A stretch of DNA of 64,000 nucleotides from positions 1 through 64,000 of the forward strand of contig CALTWF010000010.1 in NCBI GenBank assembly GCA_943912755.1, given 5' to 3'. The translations under genes and the position numbers were made by a program. This DNA is from an uncultured Pseudomonas sp. Its GTDB lineage: Bacteria; Pseudomonadota; Gammaproteobacteria; Pseudomonadales; Pseudomonadaceae. This document shows, piece by piece, positions 8,370 to 16,828 of this stretch (position 1 is its first letter; each line of letters begins with the position of its first letter). The notes below the pieces were generated by a model. That model saw only the letters and a list, made by a program, of their open reading frames with translations. It searched no databases and had not been told where the DNA came from.

Positions 8370-9347
8370 CTACTGCTGCTGATACGGATTGCTCGACATC
8401 ATCGGCACATTGCCATCCGGCGCCGTCGGCACCGCAATCTCCACCGGCATGCCATCTTCGGCAGCGACCACATCACGCACCATGTCCCAGTTGACCTGCA
8501 CGCGGTTGGCCAGGTCTTCACGCTTGAGCAGCGCGTTGATCACCGCAGTGTGCTTGTCCACGACCGACGGATCGCCATGGTCGTCGAGCGGGGTGTGCGC
8601 TTCGAGATAGACCTTGCCGCCGCTCATGCCGAACTTGTACGGCTCGTTGATGATCCGCACCGAAGTGCCCACCGGAGCCATCTTCGCCAGTTCCAGCACG
8701 TTGTTGTTGAACATGCGGAAGCAGCCATGACTGGTGCGCATGCCGATACCGAACTTCTTGTTCGAGCCGTGGATCAGGTAACCCGGCAGGCCCAGGGTGA
8801 ACTTGAACGGACCCAGCGGGTTGTCCGGACCGGCCGGGACCACGTTCGGCAGCGGATCGCCATCGGCGGCATGCTCGGCCTTGATCGAGGCCGGCGGGGT
8901 CCAGGTCGGATTCGGCGTCTTGGCGGTGACCCTGGTCTGTGCGATCGGCGAGCCCCAGCCCTCGCGACCGATCCCCAGCGGGTAGGTGTGCACCACGTTC
9001 TCGCCTTTCGGGAAGTAGTACATGCGGTACTCGGCGAGGTTGATGACGATACCCTCGCGCGGGCCCGGCGGCAGGATGAAACGGGTCGGCAGGATGATCT
9101 CGGTACCGGCGCCCGGCAGCCACGGATCGACGCCCGGGTTGGCGGCGACCATTTCCAGATAGCCCAGGTCACCGGCGGTACCGATGTCGGCAAAGGTGTC
9201 TTCGTACTTGGCCTTGATCACCTGGACCTGACCGATGATGTCTTCGCCTGGCGGTGGCAGGGGAAACTCCAACGCGGAAACGGGACCGGCCGCCAGCAAG
9301 GCAGCCAGGGACAGGCAACGGGTGACGGCGGGAAAGCGCGGCAACAT
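8370..9347 (-). CDS. L,D-transpeptidase (YkuD/ErfK-YbiS family)
   Basis: This is a periplasmic enzyme that makes 3-3 crosslinks in peptidoglycan or joins Braun-type lipoprotein to it. The 325-residue protein has a signal peptide ending near VSALEF. A LysM-like substrate-binding segment spans about 40-100, and the YkuD domain about 100-235. The catalytic motif is complete: YLIHGSNKKFGIG followed by SHGCFRM, with the nucleophilic cysteine. Its size and architecture match the ErfK/YbiS/YcfS group, which in E. coli attaches Lpp. The facing oprI gene makes lipoprotein anchoring the likeliest job, though activity on OprI is inference. Confidence 0.9.
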   Translation of the reverse strand: MLPRFPAVTRCLSLAALLAAGPVSALEFPLPPPGEDIIGQVQVIKAKYEDTFADIGTAGDLGYLEMVAANPGVDPWLPGAGTEIILPTRFILPPGPREGIVINLAEYRMYYFPKGENVVHTYPLGIGREGWGSPIAQTRVTAKTPNPTWTPPASIKAEHAADGDPLPNVVPAGPDNPLGPFKFTLGLPGYLIHGSNKKFGIGMRTSHGCFRMFNNNVLELAKMAPVGTSVRIINEPYKFGMSGGKVYLEAHTPLDDHGDPSVVDKHTAVINALLKREDLANRVQVNWDMVRDVVAAEDGMPVEIAVPTAPDGNVPMMSSNPYQQQ

Positions 9348-9442
9348 CCGGGAAATCCTTCGAAAATTCGGGGGTCAGGATCGCGATTGTACACCGCTGT
9401 AGGAATTTTCGGCATCAGCGACTGCCGGATGGAAAGCGCCCT

Positions 9443-9724
9443 TCAGAGCTCCGGCCAGACTGGCCTGGTGCCTCTACGCTGGGCATCCAGGATCGCCCGG
9501 CACAGCGGGCACAGGCGCCGGTCGCGGTAGACCGTGCCAGGCACGCCGGACCAACGTGGCTGGGCCGGCAGCAAGGTGCCGCACAGGGTGCGATCGGCCG
9601 AGCCGCCGAGCTCCAGCTGACGGGCCACCAGATGCACGCGGATCTCCTGGCAGGCGAACAGGTCAAGCTGTTCGTCGGGCTCGATCAATTGATAGGCATA
9701 CAGGGACCAGGCGGGACGCGGCAT
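9443..9724 (-). CDS. Small conserved hypothetical protein with four cysteines
   Basis: This is a 93-residue soluble protein starting MPRPAWSLYAYQLI, with GGAG six bases before the ATG. Four cysteines are spaced FAC, TLCG, RLCPLC; the CPLC pair near the C-terminus suggests a zinc or redox site. I know no function. It sits between the L,D-transpeptidase gene and tesA on the same strand. Small genes in this position are conserved in Pseudomonas by recollection, not by a search. Confidence 0.6.
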   Translation of the reverse strand: MPRPAWSLYAYQLIEPDEQLDLFACQEIRVHLVARQLELGGSADRTLCGTLLPAQPRWSGVPGTVYRDRRLCPLCRAILDAQRRGTRPVWPEL

Positions 9725-9780
9725 CGGGGGCTCCAAATCGGGGGCGCAACATTAGCCGAAAGCCGGTCACTATAAAAGCG

Positions 9781-10386
9781 TCAAAGCAGCGGTTTTATTG
9801 CCGGCCAGGCATTTTCCAGCAACTGGCCCTGGGCGTTCTGCGCCGGGTGGATGCCATCGGCCTGCATCAGCTCGGGATGCCCGCCCACGCCTTCGAGAAA
9901 GAACGGCACCAGGGGAACGTTTTTCTGCATGGCGAGATCGGAATAGACCTGGGCGAAGGCCTTGGTGTAACGCGCGCCGTAGTTTGGCGGCAGTTGCATG
10001 CCGAGCAGGACCACCTTGGCCCCGGCAGCCCGGGACTTGTCGATCATCGACGCAAGATTTTGTTGCAATTGTGTAGGAAGCTGCCCACGCAGCCCGTCAT
10101 TGCCGCCGAGCTCCAGCACCACCAGGCTCGGCTTGTGCTCGGAAAGCAGCGCCGGCAGCCGCGCCTGGCCGCCCGCACTGGTGTCGCCACTGACCGAGGC
10201 ATTGACCACCTTGTCCTTGAAACCCTCGTCCCTGAGCCGTTTTTCCAGCAGGGCAACCCAACCCTGGCGGGTATCCAGGCCAAAAGCGGCGCTGATACTA
10301 TCGCCGACGATCAACACGGTACCCGCCGCTGCGTTCTGCGCCATGCACAGCAAGGCCAGGCCAGCACTCAATAACCACACTCGCAT
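9781..10386 (-). CDS. tesA: Multifunctional acyl-CoA thioesterase I / lysophospholipase L1 (arylesterase)
   Basis: TesA is a periplasmic GDSL hydrolase acting on thioesters, arylesters and lysophospholipids. The 201-residue precursor has a signal peptide cut near QNAAAG. The SGNH blocks are GDSISAAFG (nucleophile Ser), the block II Gly within ASVSGD, GGNDGL (block III) and DGIHP (block V, Asp and His). The ATG at 10386 has GGAG six bases upstream. The start codon is only ten bases from that of the divergent ABC ATPase gene. The longer open frame running to 11058 is an antisense extension over that gene. Confidence 0.93.
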   Translation of the reverse strand: MRVWLLSAGLALLCMAQNAAAGTVLIVGDSISAAFGLDTRQGWVALLEKRLRDEGFKDKVVNASVSGDTSAGGQARLPALLSEHKPSLVVLELGGNDGLRGQLPTQLQQNLASMIDKSRAAGAKVVLLGMQLPPNYGARYTKAFAQVYSDLAMQKNVPLVPFFLEGVGGHPELMQADGIHPAQNAQGQLLENAWPAIKPLL

Positions 10387-10396
10387 CGGATTCTCC

Positions 10397-11080
10397 ATGG
10401 GCCCCAGCATTCTCATTGCGCGGAACCTTAGCAAAGTGGTTCCCAGCGCGGAAGGCAACCTCGCCATCCTGCATGAACTCTCACTGGAACTGAGCGAAGG
10501 CGACAGCCTGGCCATTGTCGGCGCCTCGGGTTCCGGCAAGTCCACCCTCCTCGGCTTGCTCGCCGGCCTCGACCAGCCCAGCGCAGGTTCGGTGACCCTG
10601 GCCGGCCACGACCTCGGCCCCCTCGATGAAGACCAGCGCGCCAAGGTCCGCGCCGAGCACGTCGGCTTCGTGTTCCAGTCGTTCCAGTTGCTCGACAGCC
10701 TCAATGCCCTAGAAAACGTCATGCTGCCGCTGGAGCTGGACGGCCGCCGCGATGCCCGCGAGCACGCGCGCACCCTGCTGGAGCGGGTCGGCCTGGGCCA
10801 GCGCCTGAGCCACTCGCCGCGCCAGCTGTCCGGCGGCGAGCAGCAGCGGGTGGCCATCGCCCGGGCCTTCGCCGCCGAACCGGACGTGCTGTTCGCCGAC
10901 GAACCCACCGGCAACCTCGACAGCCACACTGGCGAGCGCATCAGCGACCTGCTGTTCGAGCTGAACAAGGAGCGCGGCACCACCTTGGTGCTGGTGACCC
11001 ACGATGAACGCCTGGCCCGCCGCTGCCGCCGGCAGATCCGCCTGGAGGCGGGCCACATGGTCAGCCCGATGGAGCCCTAG
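10397..11080 (+). CDS. ABC transporter ATP-binding protein (YbbA/LolD-like)
   Basis: This 227-residue ATPase of the MacB/LolD type has Walker A GASGSGKST near residue 43, the signature LSGGEQQRVAIARA, Walker B VLFADEPTGNLD and the H-loop LVTHDE. It powers the FtsX-family permease encoded immediately after it (stop TAG, then ATG with no gap). The pair corresponds to E. coli YbbA-YbbP, which sits next to tesA there too. The transported substrate is not established. The ribosome site is weak, and the start lies ten bases from that of tesA on the opposite strand. Confidence 0.9.
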   Translation: MGPSILIARNLSKVVPSAEGNLAILHELSLELSEGDSLAIVGASGSGKSTLLGLLAGLDQPSAGSVTLAGHDLGPLDEDQRAKVRAEHVGFVFQSFQLLDSLNALENVMLPLELDGRRDAREHARTLLERVGLGQRLSHSPRQLSGGEQQRVAIARAFAAEPDVLFADEPTGNLDSHTGERISDLLFELNKERGTTLVLVTHDERLARRCRRQIRLEAGHMVSPMEP

Positions 11081-13588
11081 ATGGCACACCTGTCCCTGTT
11101 CCGCCTGTTCGCCCTGGCCGTGCGCCAGTTGCTTCGCGATGCCCGCGCCGGCGAGTTGCGCGTGCTGTTCTTCGGCCTGCTGATCGCCGTGGCGGCGAGT
11201 ACCGCCATCGGCTACTTCGGCGCCCGCCTCAACGGCGCGATGCTGTTGCGCGCCACCGAATTCCTCGGCGCCGACCTGGTCCTGCAGGGCAGTTCGCCGG
11301 CCAGTGCAGCGCAGGTCGAACGCGGCACCGGGCTCGGCCTGGCCCACGCCCGGGTGGTCGAGTTCTCCAGCGTGATCGCCACCGACAATGGCATCCAGCT
11401 GTCCAGCGTCAAGGCCGCCGACGCGGCCTACCCGCTGCGCGGCGAACTGCGCAGCGCGCCGGAGCCCTATGCCGCGGAAACCAGCGGTGGCGGCCCGGCG
11501 CCCGGCGAAGCCTGGGTCGAACCGCGCCTGCTGGCAGCACTGAACCTGAAGATCGGCGACAGCATCGACGTCGGCATGAAGACCCTGCGCCTGGCCCGGG
11601 TACTGACCTACGAGCCGGACCGCGCCGGCAATTTCTACAGCCTCACTCCGCGGGTCATGATCAACCTCGCCGACCTCGACGCCACCGGCGTGGTCCAGCC
11701 TGGCAGCCGGGTGACCTACCGCGAGCTGTGGCGCGGCGACAATCTGGTGCTCGCCGACTACCGCCAGTTCCTCGATAGCAGCCTCGCGCCGAACCAGCGC
11801 ATCCGCGATGCCCGCGATGGCAACCAGCAGATCGGCGGCGCCCTGGGCAAGGCCGAGCGCTACCTGAACATGGCCAGCCTGGTCGCGGTCCTGCTGGCCG
11901 GCGTGGCGGTGGCCCTGTCGGCCAGCCGCTTCGCCGTGCGCCGCTTCGATGCCAGCGCCCTGTTGCGCTGCCTGGGCCTGTCGCGGCGCCAGGCGCTGAG
12001 CCTGTTCTGCCTGCAACTGGCGATACTCGGCAGCCTCGCCGCAGTGGCCGGCGCCCTGCTCGGCTGGCTGGCCCAGCTTGGCCTGTTCGCCCTGCTCGAC
12101 GGCCTGCTGCCGGCGGAAATCCCCGACGGCGGCGTGGCCCCGGCGCTGGCCGGGATCGCCACCGGCCTGGTAGCCCTGGCCGGTTTCGCCCTGCCGCCAC
12201 TGGCCGCCCTCGGCCGGGTGCCACCGCTGCGGGTATTGCGCCGCGACCTGCTGCCGGTACCGCCGAGCAGCTGGCTGGTGTACGGCGCGGCGATCCTCGC
12301 CCTCGGCCTGATCATGTGGCGCCTGAGCCTGGACTTGCTGCTGACCTTCGCCCTGCTCGGCGGTGGCCTGGTCGCCGCGCTGCTGCTGGGCGGCCTGCTG
12401 CTTCTCGGCTTGCGCAGCCTGCGCCGCCTGCTGGCCGGTGCGCCGCTGGCCTGGCGCCTCGGCCTTGGCCAGTTGCTGCGTCATCCTCTGGCCGCCGCCG
12501 GGCAGTCCCTGGCCTTCGGCCTGATCCTCCTGGCCATGGGCCTGATCACCCTGCTGCGCATCGAGCTGCTCGACACCTGGCACAACCAGTTGCCCGCCGA
12601 TGCGCCCAACTACTTCGCGCTGAATATCCTCGAAGACGACAAGGCCGCCTTCAGCAAGGAGCTCGCTGGTTTCTCCAGCCATGCCGCGCCGCTGTACCCG
12701 GTGGTGCCGGGGCGCCTCACGCAGATCAACGGCGAAGCGGTGCAGCAGATCGTCAGCAAGGACTCCGCCGGCGACCGCGCCGTGCAGCGCGACCTGAGCC
12801 TGACCTGGGCCGCCGAACTGCCGGACGACAACACGCTCAGCGCCGGGCAATGGTGGCAGGGCCAACCGCAAGCCGAGGCGATCCCCGGTGTCTCGGTGGA
12901 GGCCAAGCTGGCGGAAAGCCTCAAGCTCAAGCTGGGTGACAAGCTGACCTTCGTGATCGGCGGCGACACCCGCGAGGCGGTGGTCAGCAGCCTGCGCGAA
13001 GTCAACTGGGATACCTTCCAGCCCAACTTCTACATGATCTTCCAGCCCGGCACCCTGCAGGGTCTGCCGGCCACCTACCTGACCAGCTTCTACCTGGCGC
13101 CGGGCAACGACCAGCAGATCGTCGCCCTGTCCCGTGCATTCCCGGCGGCGACCATCCTCCAGGTCGATGCCCTGCTCGAACAGCTGCGCAGCATCCTCGC
13201 CCAGGTCACCCTGGCGGTGCAGTACGTGTTGCTGTTCGTCCTCGCGGCGGGCCTGGCGGTGCTGTTCGCCGGCCTGCAGGCGACCCTCGACGAGCGCATC
13301 CGCCAGGGTGCCCTGCTGCGTGCCCTGGGTGCCGGGCGGGCATTGCTGGTCAAGGCGCGGCGCATCGAGTTCGGCCTGCTCGGTGCCGCCAGCGGCCTGC
13401 TGGCGGCAATCGGCTGCGAGCTGATTACCTGGGTGCTGTACCGCTACGCCTTCGACCTGCAATGGAACCCGCATCCGGCGCTGCTGCTGTTGCCGCTGGC
13501 CGGCGCGATCCTGGTCGGCGGCGCCGGCGTGCTCGGCACCCGCCGGGCGCTGAACGCCAGCCCGCTGGCGGTGCTGCGCGAAGGCTGA
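11081..13588 (+). CDS. FtsX-family ABC permease (YbbP-like)
   Basis: The 835-residue inner-membrane protein has the layout of large MacB/FtsX permeases: a TM helix near residues 25-45, a periplasmic domain of about 200 residues, and several central helices (about 255-480). A second periplasmic domain (about 495-705) and the final three helices (about 710-830) follow. The ending SPLAVLREG is typical of FtsX-like subunits. It begins directly after the stop of the ATPase gene, so the two are translationally linked. Such systems move or handle lipids or lipoproteins without classical import or export; the substrate here is unknown. Confidence 0.9.
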   Translation: MAHLSLFRLFALAVRQLLRDARAGELRVLFFGLLIAVAASTAIGYFGARLNGAMLLRATEFLGADLVLQGSSPASAAQVERGTGLGLAHARVVEFSSVIATDNGIQLSSVKAADAAYPLRGELRSAPEPYAAETSGGGPAPGEAWVEPRLLAALNLKIGDSIDVGMKTLRLARVLTYEPDRAGNFYSLTPRVMINLADLDATGVVQPGSRVTYRELWRGDNLVLADYRQFLDSSLAPNQRIRDARDGNQQIGGALGKAERYLNMASLVAVLLAGVAVALSASRFAVRRFDASALLRCLGLSRRQALSLFCLQLAILGSLAAVAGALLGWLAQLGLFALLDGLLPAEIPDGGVAPALAGIATGLVALAGFALPPLAALGRVPPLRVLRRDLLPVPPSSWLVYGAAILALGLIMWRLSLDLLLTFALLGGGLVAALLLGGLLLLGLRSLRRLLAGAPLAWRLGLGQLLRHPLAAAGQSLAFGLILLAMGLITLLRIELLDTWHNQLPADAPNYFALNILEDDKAAFSKELAGFSSHAAPLYPVVPGRLTQINGEAVQQIVSKDSAGDRAVQRDLSLTWAAELPDDNTLSAGQWWQGQPQAEAIPGVSVEAKLAESLKLKLGDKLTFVIGGDTREAVVSSLREVNWDTFQPNFYMIFQPGTLQGLPATYLTSFYLAPGNDQQIVALSRAFPAATILQVDALLEQLRSILAQVTLAVQYVLLFVLAAGLAVLFAGLQATLDERIRQGALLRALGAGRALLVKARRIEFGLLGAASGLLAAIGCELITWVLYRYAFDLQWNPHPALLLLPLAGAILVGGAGVLGTRRALNASPLAVLREG

Positions 13589-13638
13589 GCACGGGTTACT
13601 CTTGCGCCCCTGACGTAATGCCCGCCCAGGAGAAAGGA

Positions 13639-14112
13639 TTGGCTACCAACATCATTACCCGCGAGGGGCACGAGGCACTGAAGGCGGAACTCGACCACCT
13701 GTGGCGGGTATACCGCCCGGAGATCACCCAGAAGGTGGCCTGGGCCGCCTCCCTGGGCGATCGCAGCGAAAACGCCGACTACCAGTACAACAAGAAGCTC
13801 CTGCGCGAGATCGACCGCCGCGTGCGCTACCTGCGCAAGCGGCTGGAAGACGTCAAGGTGGTCGACTACGGCCCGGAACAGGAAGGCCGGGTATTCTTCG
13901 GCGCCTGGGTGGAGATCGAGAACGACGACGGCGAACGGATGAAATTCCGCATCGTCGGCTATGACGAGATCTACGGGCGCAACGACTACATCTCGGTGGA
14001 CTCGCCCATGGCCCGGGCGCTGCTGAAGAAAGAGAAGGACGACGAGGTGGTGGTGCAGACGCCGGGCGGGGAAGCGACCTGGTATGTGAACAGCATCAGC
14101 TATCCACACTGA
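13639..14112 (+). CDS. greB: Transcription elongation factor GreB
   Basis: GreB rescues backtracked RNA polymerase by stimulating transcript cleavage. The 157-residue protein has the N-terminal coiled coil (about 1-75), including the tip motif GDRSENADYQYNK whose acidic residues reach the active site. The FKBP-like C-terminal domain contains GYDEIYGRNDYISVDSP. The start is taken as TTG at 13639 because AGGAG lies six bases upstream and the protein then begins xATNIITREG like other GreB proteins. An ATG at 13618 would add seven residues without a good ribosome site. It follows the ABC permease gene by 50 bases. Confidence 0.92.
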   Translation: MATNIITREGHEALKAELDHLWRVYRPEITQKVAWAASLGDRSENADYQYNKKLLREIDRRVRYLRKRLEDVKVVDYGPEQEGRVFFGAWVEIENDDGERMKFRIVGYDEIYGRNDYISVDSPMARALLKKEKDDEVVVQTPGGEATWYVNSISYPH

Positions 14113-14125
14113 ACCTCGGCAAAAC

Positions 14126-14159
14126 ACGGCCCCGGTGAACCCGCTCCCACAGGGGCCGC
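14126..14159. repeat. Single REP-like palindrome after greB
   Basis: CGGCCCC and GGGGCCG arms flank a spacer containing CCGCTCCCACA, the recurring core of Pseudomonas REP elements. It lies between greB and a convergent small gene and may help end both transcripts. Confidence 0.5.
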
Positions 14160-14176
14160 GTTGCGCCGCAAGATCT

Positions 14177-14485
14177 TCAGCCCCGGGTAATCAACCCCTG
14201 CCGGGCAATCCGGGTCAGGTGCCCGATCACCTCGGCCGCCTGCTCGCGATCCGGCGCCTGGACCACGGCCAGGTCGAAGCGGTCATCAGCGAACTCCGCC
14301 AGCGAGGTTTCCAGATCGACGAACTGGATCAGCAATGCGGTAGCGCGCCCCTTGCGGCGCGGCCAGCCATCGAGGAAGCGAACCAGGGTCGGTTGGTGCG
14401 GGCCACTCAGCAACACCCGCGGGGTGCGCGCCGACTGGCTGGAAGGAAGGGGGGTCAGACAGACACTGGAACGTGGGCAACTCAT
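14177..14485 (-). CDS. Small conserved hypothetical protein
   Basis: This 102-residue protein begins MSCPRSSVCLTPLP. The C-terminal half, FDLAVVQAPDREQAAEVIGHLTRIARQGLI, has the alternating pattern of a Rossmann-like strand and helix pair, as in proteins related to methyltransferases or response-regulator folds. I do not recognise a family and assign no function. The ribosome site (GGAG eleven bases upstream) is moderate. Convergent with greB. Confidence 0.55.
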   Translation of the reverse strand: MSCPRSSVCLTPLPSSQSARTPRVLLSGPHQPTLVRFLDGWPRRKGRATALLIQFVDLETSLAEFADDRFDLAVVQAPDREQAAEVIGHLTRIARQGLITRG

Positions 14486-14668
14486 GGAGTCATATTCTCC
14501 GCCTCGCAGATCCCGCTGGGCTGCGGTGGGAGGCATCACCGAACCAGCGTTTTAGCGGTATTCGGATCACCCTCGGGGGCTCTCCCGCGCCCCGCAAGTA
14601 GCTGTTTAAATCGGCGCAGGTGGGCATCCTAGAGAAGCCGCTTGCAGACTGTCAACACGAGCAATGAC

Positions 14669-14694
14669 AAAGGGCCTGCATGGCAGGCCCTTTT
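14669..14694 (-). terminator. Intrinsic terminator downstream of doxX
   Basis: AAAGGGCCTGC-CATG-type stem with GCAGGCCCTTTT: perfect arms with A and T runs. It lies nine bases beyond the doxX stop on the minus strand and can work in both directions. Confidence 0.85.
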
Positions 14695-14702
14695 CAGTTC
14701 AT

Positions 14703-15137
14703 TCAACTTTTCGCAATCGCCGCATCCAGCGACGCCCGCCCTGCCCCTTCGAACAGTACCGCCAGCGCACCGCCGAGCAGCGCCAGGGCGAACTCGTAGC
14801 CGTTGTTCTGCATGAACAGGCCGTTGTGGATATGCACCGAGAAGATCGCCACCACCAGCAGGCCGATCAGTGCCACCGCCGCCGGACGCACCAGCAGGCC
14901 GATGACCAGCGCCAGGCCGCCGAAGAACTCGGCACCGCCGGACAACGCCGCCATCAGGGTGGCCGGGGTCAGGCCGAGGCTTTCCATGAACTGCGCGGTA
15001 CCCGCCAGGCCGCCGCCGCCAAACCAGCCGAACAGCTTCTGCGAACCGTGGGCCATGAAGATGACACCGACGATGATGCGCAGGATGGTCATGCCCCAGC
15101 CGGCACGGGTGATCATTACGGATTGGATGGCGTTCAT
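14703..15137 (-). CDS. DoxX-family inner-membrane protein
   Basis: The 144-residue protein has four hydrophobic helices (about 15-35, 58-80, 83-105, 112-132) and the family pattern VGVIFMAHGSQKLFGWFGG. DoxX-like proteins are small quinone- or thiol-linked membrane proteins induced under oxidative or thiol stress; their exact reaction is uncertain. A perfect 7-bp dyad lies about 45-65 bases upstream, suggesting control by a dimeric repressor or LysR regulator. It is downstream of the mltF-like gene on the same strand, but the 102-base gap argues for its own promoter. Confidence 0.88.
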   Translation of the reverse strand: MNAIQSVMITRAGWGMTILRIIVGVIFMAHGSQKLFGWFGGGGLAGTAQFMESLGLTPATLMAALSGGAEFFGGLALVIGLLVRPAAVALIGLLVVAIFSVHIHNGLFMQNNGYEFALALLGGALAVLFEGAGRASLDAAIAKS

Positions 15138-15182
15138 GCTGTGTTCCTTACAAGGTGTGATGTGTTGTTGGCGCCATAATAA

Positions 15183-15200
15183 TCATATTTATGAATATGA
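15183..15200. promoter_or_regulatory. Candidate operator upstream of doxX
   Basis: TCATATT-TATG-AATATGA is a perfect 7-bp inverted repeat, in an AT-rich stretch within otherwise GC-rich DNA. It lies about 45 bases before the doxX start codon, where a regulator could act. The spacing also fits the T-N11-A pattern of LysR-type sites. Confidence 0.4.
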
Positions 15201-15239
15201 AAATCGCAATTAATCCATCATAACGATCGAATAACTGGA

Positions 15240-16664
15240 TTATTTACGACCCTTCACCTTGTCCGTCCGGGAGGACTCCAGTGCCTCCCGCTCCCGGGCG
15301 AATGCCAGGAAGTACTTGTTGACGCTATTAACATAGCTGACCGGCCCCATTCCCACCTGCTCCAGGGCCACGCGCTCGACCTGGAAGAACCATTGGTTCT
15401 GGTTCAGCCCGCGCCGCCGGGCCTCCGCTCGCATCGCCTGGACCCGCTCCGGCCCGAGGTTGTAGGCGGCCAGGACGAAGGCCATGCGCTCACGCTCGTT
15501 GAGCTGGTTGCTGGAAAAGAACTTGCGCCGGATCAGCGCCAGGTAGCGGGCGCTGGCCTGGACGTTGCCGTCGACGCTGCTGATATCGCTGACCCCGACC
15601 CGCTGCGCCGCACCCGGGGTGATCTGCATCAGCCCATGGGCGCCGCCGGCACCGCGGGCCGCCGGGTTCAGCGAAGACTCCTTGAAGGCCAGGGCCGCCA
15701 GGTTGAGCCAGTCGAGGTTCTGCGCCTCGGCATGCTTCTGCAACAGCGGGCGCAGCTTGTCCAGGCGCTGGCGGTTGGCCTTGGCCAGCGGGTAATGCAC
15801 TTTGTAGAGGCGTCGGTAGATGCGCTCGAAGGCCACGTCCTGGTCAGCCGGCGGACGGTATTCCTGGAGAAAGCGGTCGACGCTGGCATGCAGCATCACC
15901 GCGTCGCGACGCATGAACCAGTGGGTCGACTCCGGTGCGGTGAGGCTGAGCTTGCGCTGGATCTGCAACCTGGGCATGACCTTGCCCCAGCGCTCGGCAA
16001 TCGGCTGCTCGACCACGGTCAGCGGCAGGATCCCGGCCTGGACCATCTCCAGCACATCCTCCGCCGCCAGGCTCGGGTCGATCCACTCGACCTTGATCGG
16101 CGCATGCTTGCGCAGCGCCAGGCGCTGGTTGAGCTCGTGCAGGGTGTCGCCGGCGGCACTGCCGGCCGGTAGCGCCAGGGTCCGCCCGGACAGCTGTTCG
16201 ACCTTGGCATAGCTGCGTTCGCCCTTGCGCCCCACCAGCACCAGCGGCACATGGGCCAGCACCGGATCGCTGGCACTGACGCCACGGGTCGATACCGGAT
16301 CGAGCAGTTCGCCGGGTGCCACCAGGTCGCCCTCGCCACGCTGCAGCGCGGCGATCAGTTGCTCCTTGGCCTTGGGAATGAGCTTCAGGCGGATTTCCTG
16401 GCCGTCGCGGGCGCGGGCATTGAGATAGTGCTCGAAGGCGCGCAAGCGGTAGTACTCGACGCCATAGGGCTGGCCCTTGACCTCGCCGGAGCTGTTGCGG
16501 CTCTGGTTGACCAGCACGCGCAGCTCGCGGCTGGCGCGGATCTGCGCCAGGTCGCGGTCCTTGCCGGTGCTGGCCACCTGAGGCGGCCCCATCACCCGCG
16601 CGTGCGCCGGCCCTGCAAGAAGCAGCCCGGCGAACAGCAGGATCATCAGCAAAGCTCGGGACAT
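15240..16664 (-). CDS. mltF: Membrane-bound lytic transglycosylase MltF-like
   Basis: This enzyme cleaves peptidoglycan glycan strands to form 1,6-anhydromuropeptides. The 474-residue precursor has a signal sequence ending near GPAHARV. A solute-binding-protein-3-like regulatory domain spans about 45-270, and an SLT catalytic domain about 290-450. The catalytic Glu is in ALAFKESSLNP, with GGAHGLMQITP and the AYNLG motif following. No lipobox cysteine is visible, so outer-membrane lipidation is doubtful. The start at 16664 is supported by CTGGAG five bases upstream. Confidence 0.9.
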   Translation of the reverse strand: MSRALLMILLFAGLLLAGPAHARVMGPPQVASTGKDRDLAQIRASRELRVLVNQSRNSSGEVKGQPYGVEYYRLRAFEHYLNARARDGQEIRLKLIPKAKEQLIAALQRGEGDLVAPGELLDPVSTRGVSASDPVLAHVPLVLVGRKGERSYAKVEQLSGRTLALPAGSAAGDTLHELNQRLALRKHAPIKVEWIDPSLAAEDVLEMVQAGILPLTVVEQPIAERWGKVMPRLQIQRKLSLTAPESTHWFMRRDAVMLHASVDRFLQEYRPPADQDVAFERIYRRLYKVHYPLAKANRQRLDKLRPLLQKHAEAQNLDWLNLAALAFKESSLNPAARGAGGAHGLMQITPGAAQRVGVSDISSVDGNVQASARYLALIRRKFFSSNQLNERERMAFVLAAYNLGPERVQAMRAEARRRGLNQNQWFFQVERVALEQVGMGPVSYVNSVNKYFLAFAREREALESSRTDKVKGRK

Positions 16665-16828
16665 CCGGACTCCAGGAACAGGCCGTGATGGCGTGCGTGG
16701 CGGCATACTATGCAGCGGCGTTATGACAATTGACCGCAAGTGACCACGACAACTCATTGAAGTTCTTGTGTTTATTGTTATTTTTCGGCTTTGCCAGCGG
16801 CTTTATCCGCGAAATTCGAGGTAGCACC

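Noticed and set aside
10709..13474. 921-codon open frame on the minus strand opposite the YbbP-type permease gene
   Set aside because: It is fully antisense to a clear membrane protein, is rich in Gln, Ala and Gly without domains, and lacks a ribosome site; this is the usual shadow of a high-GC gene.
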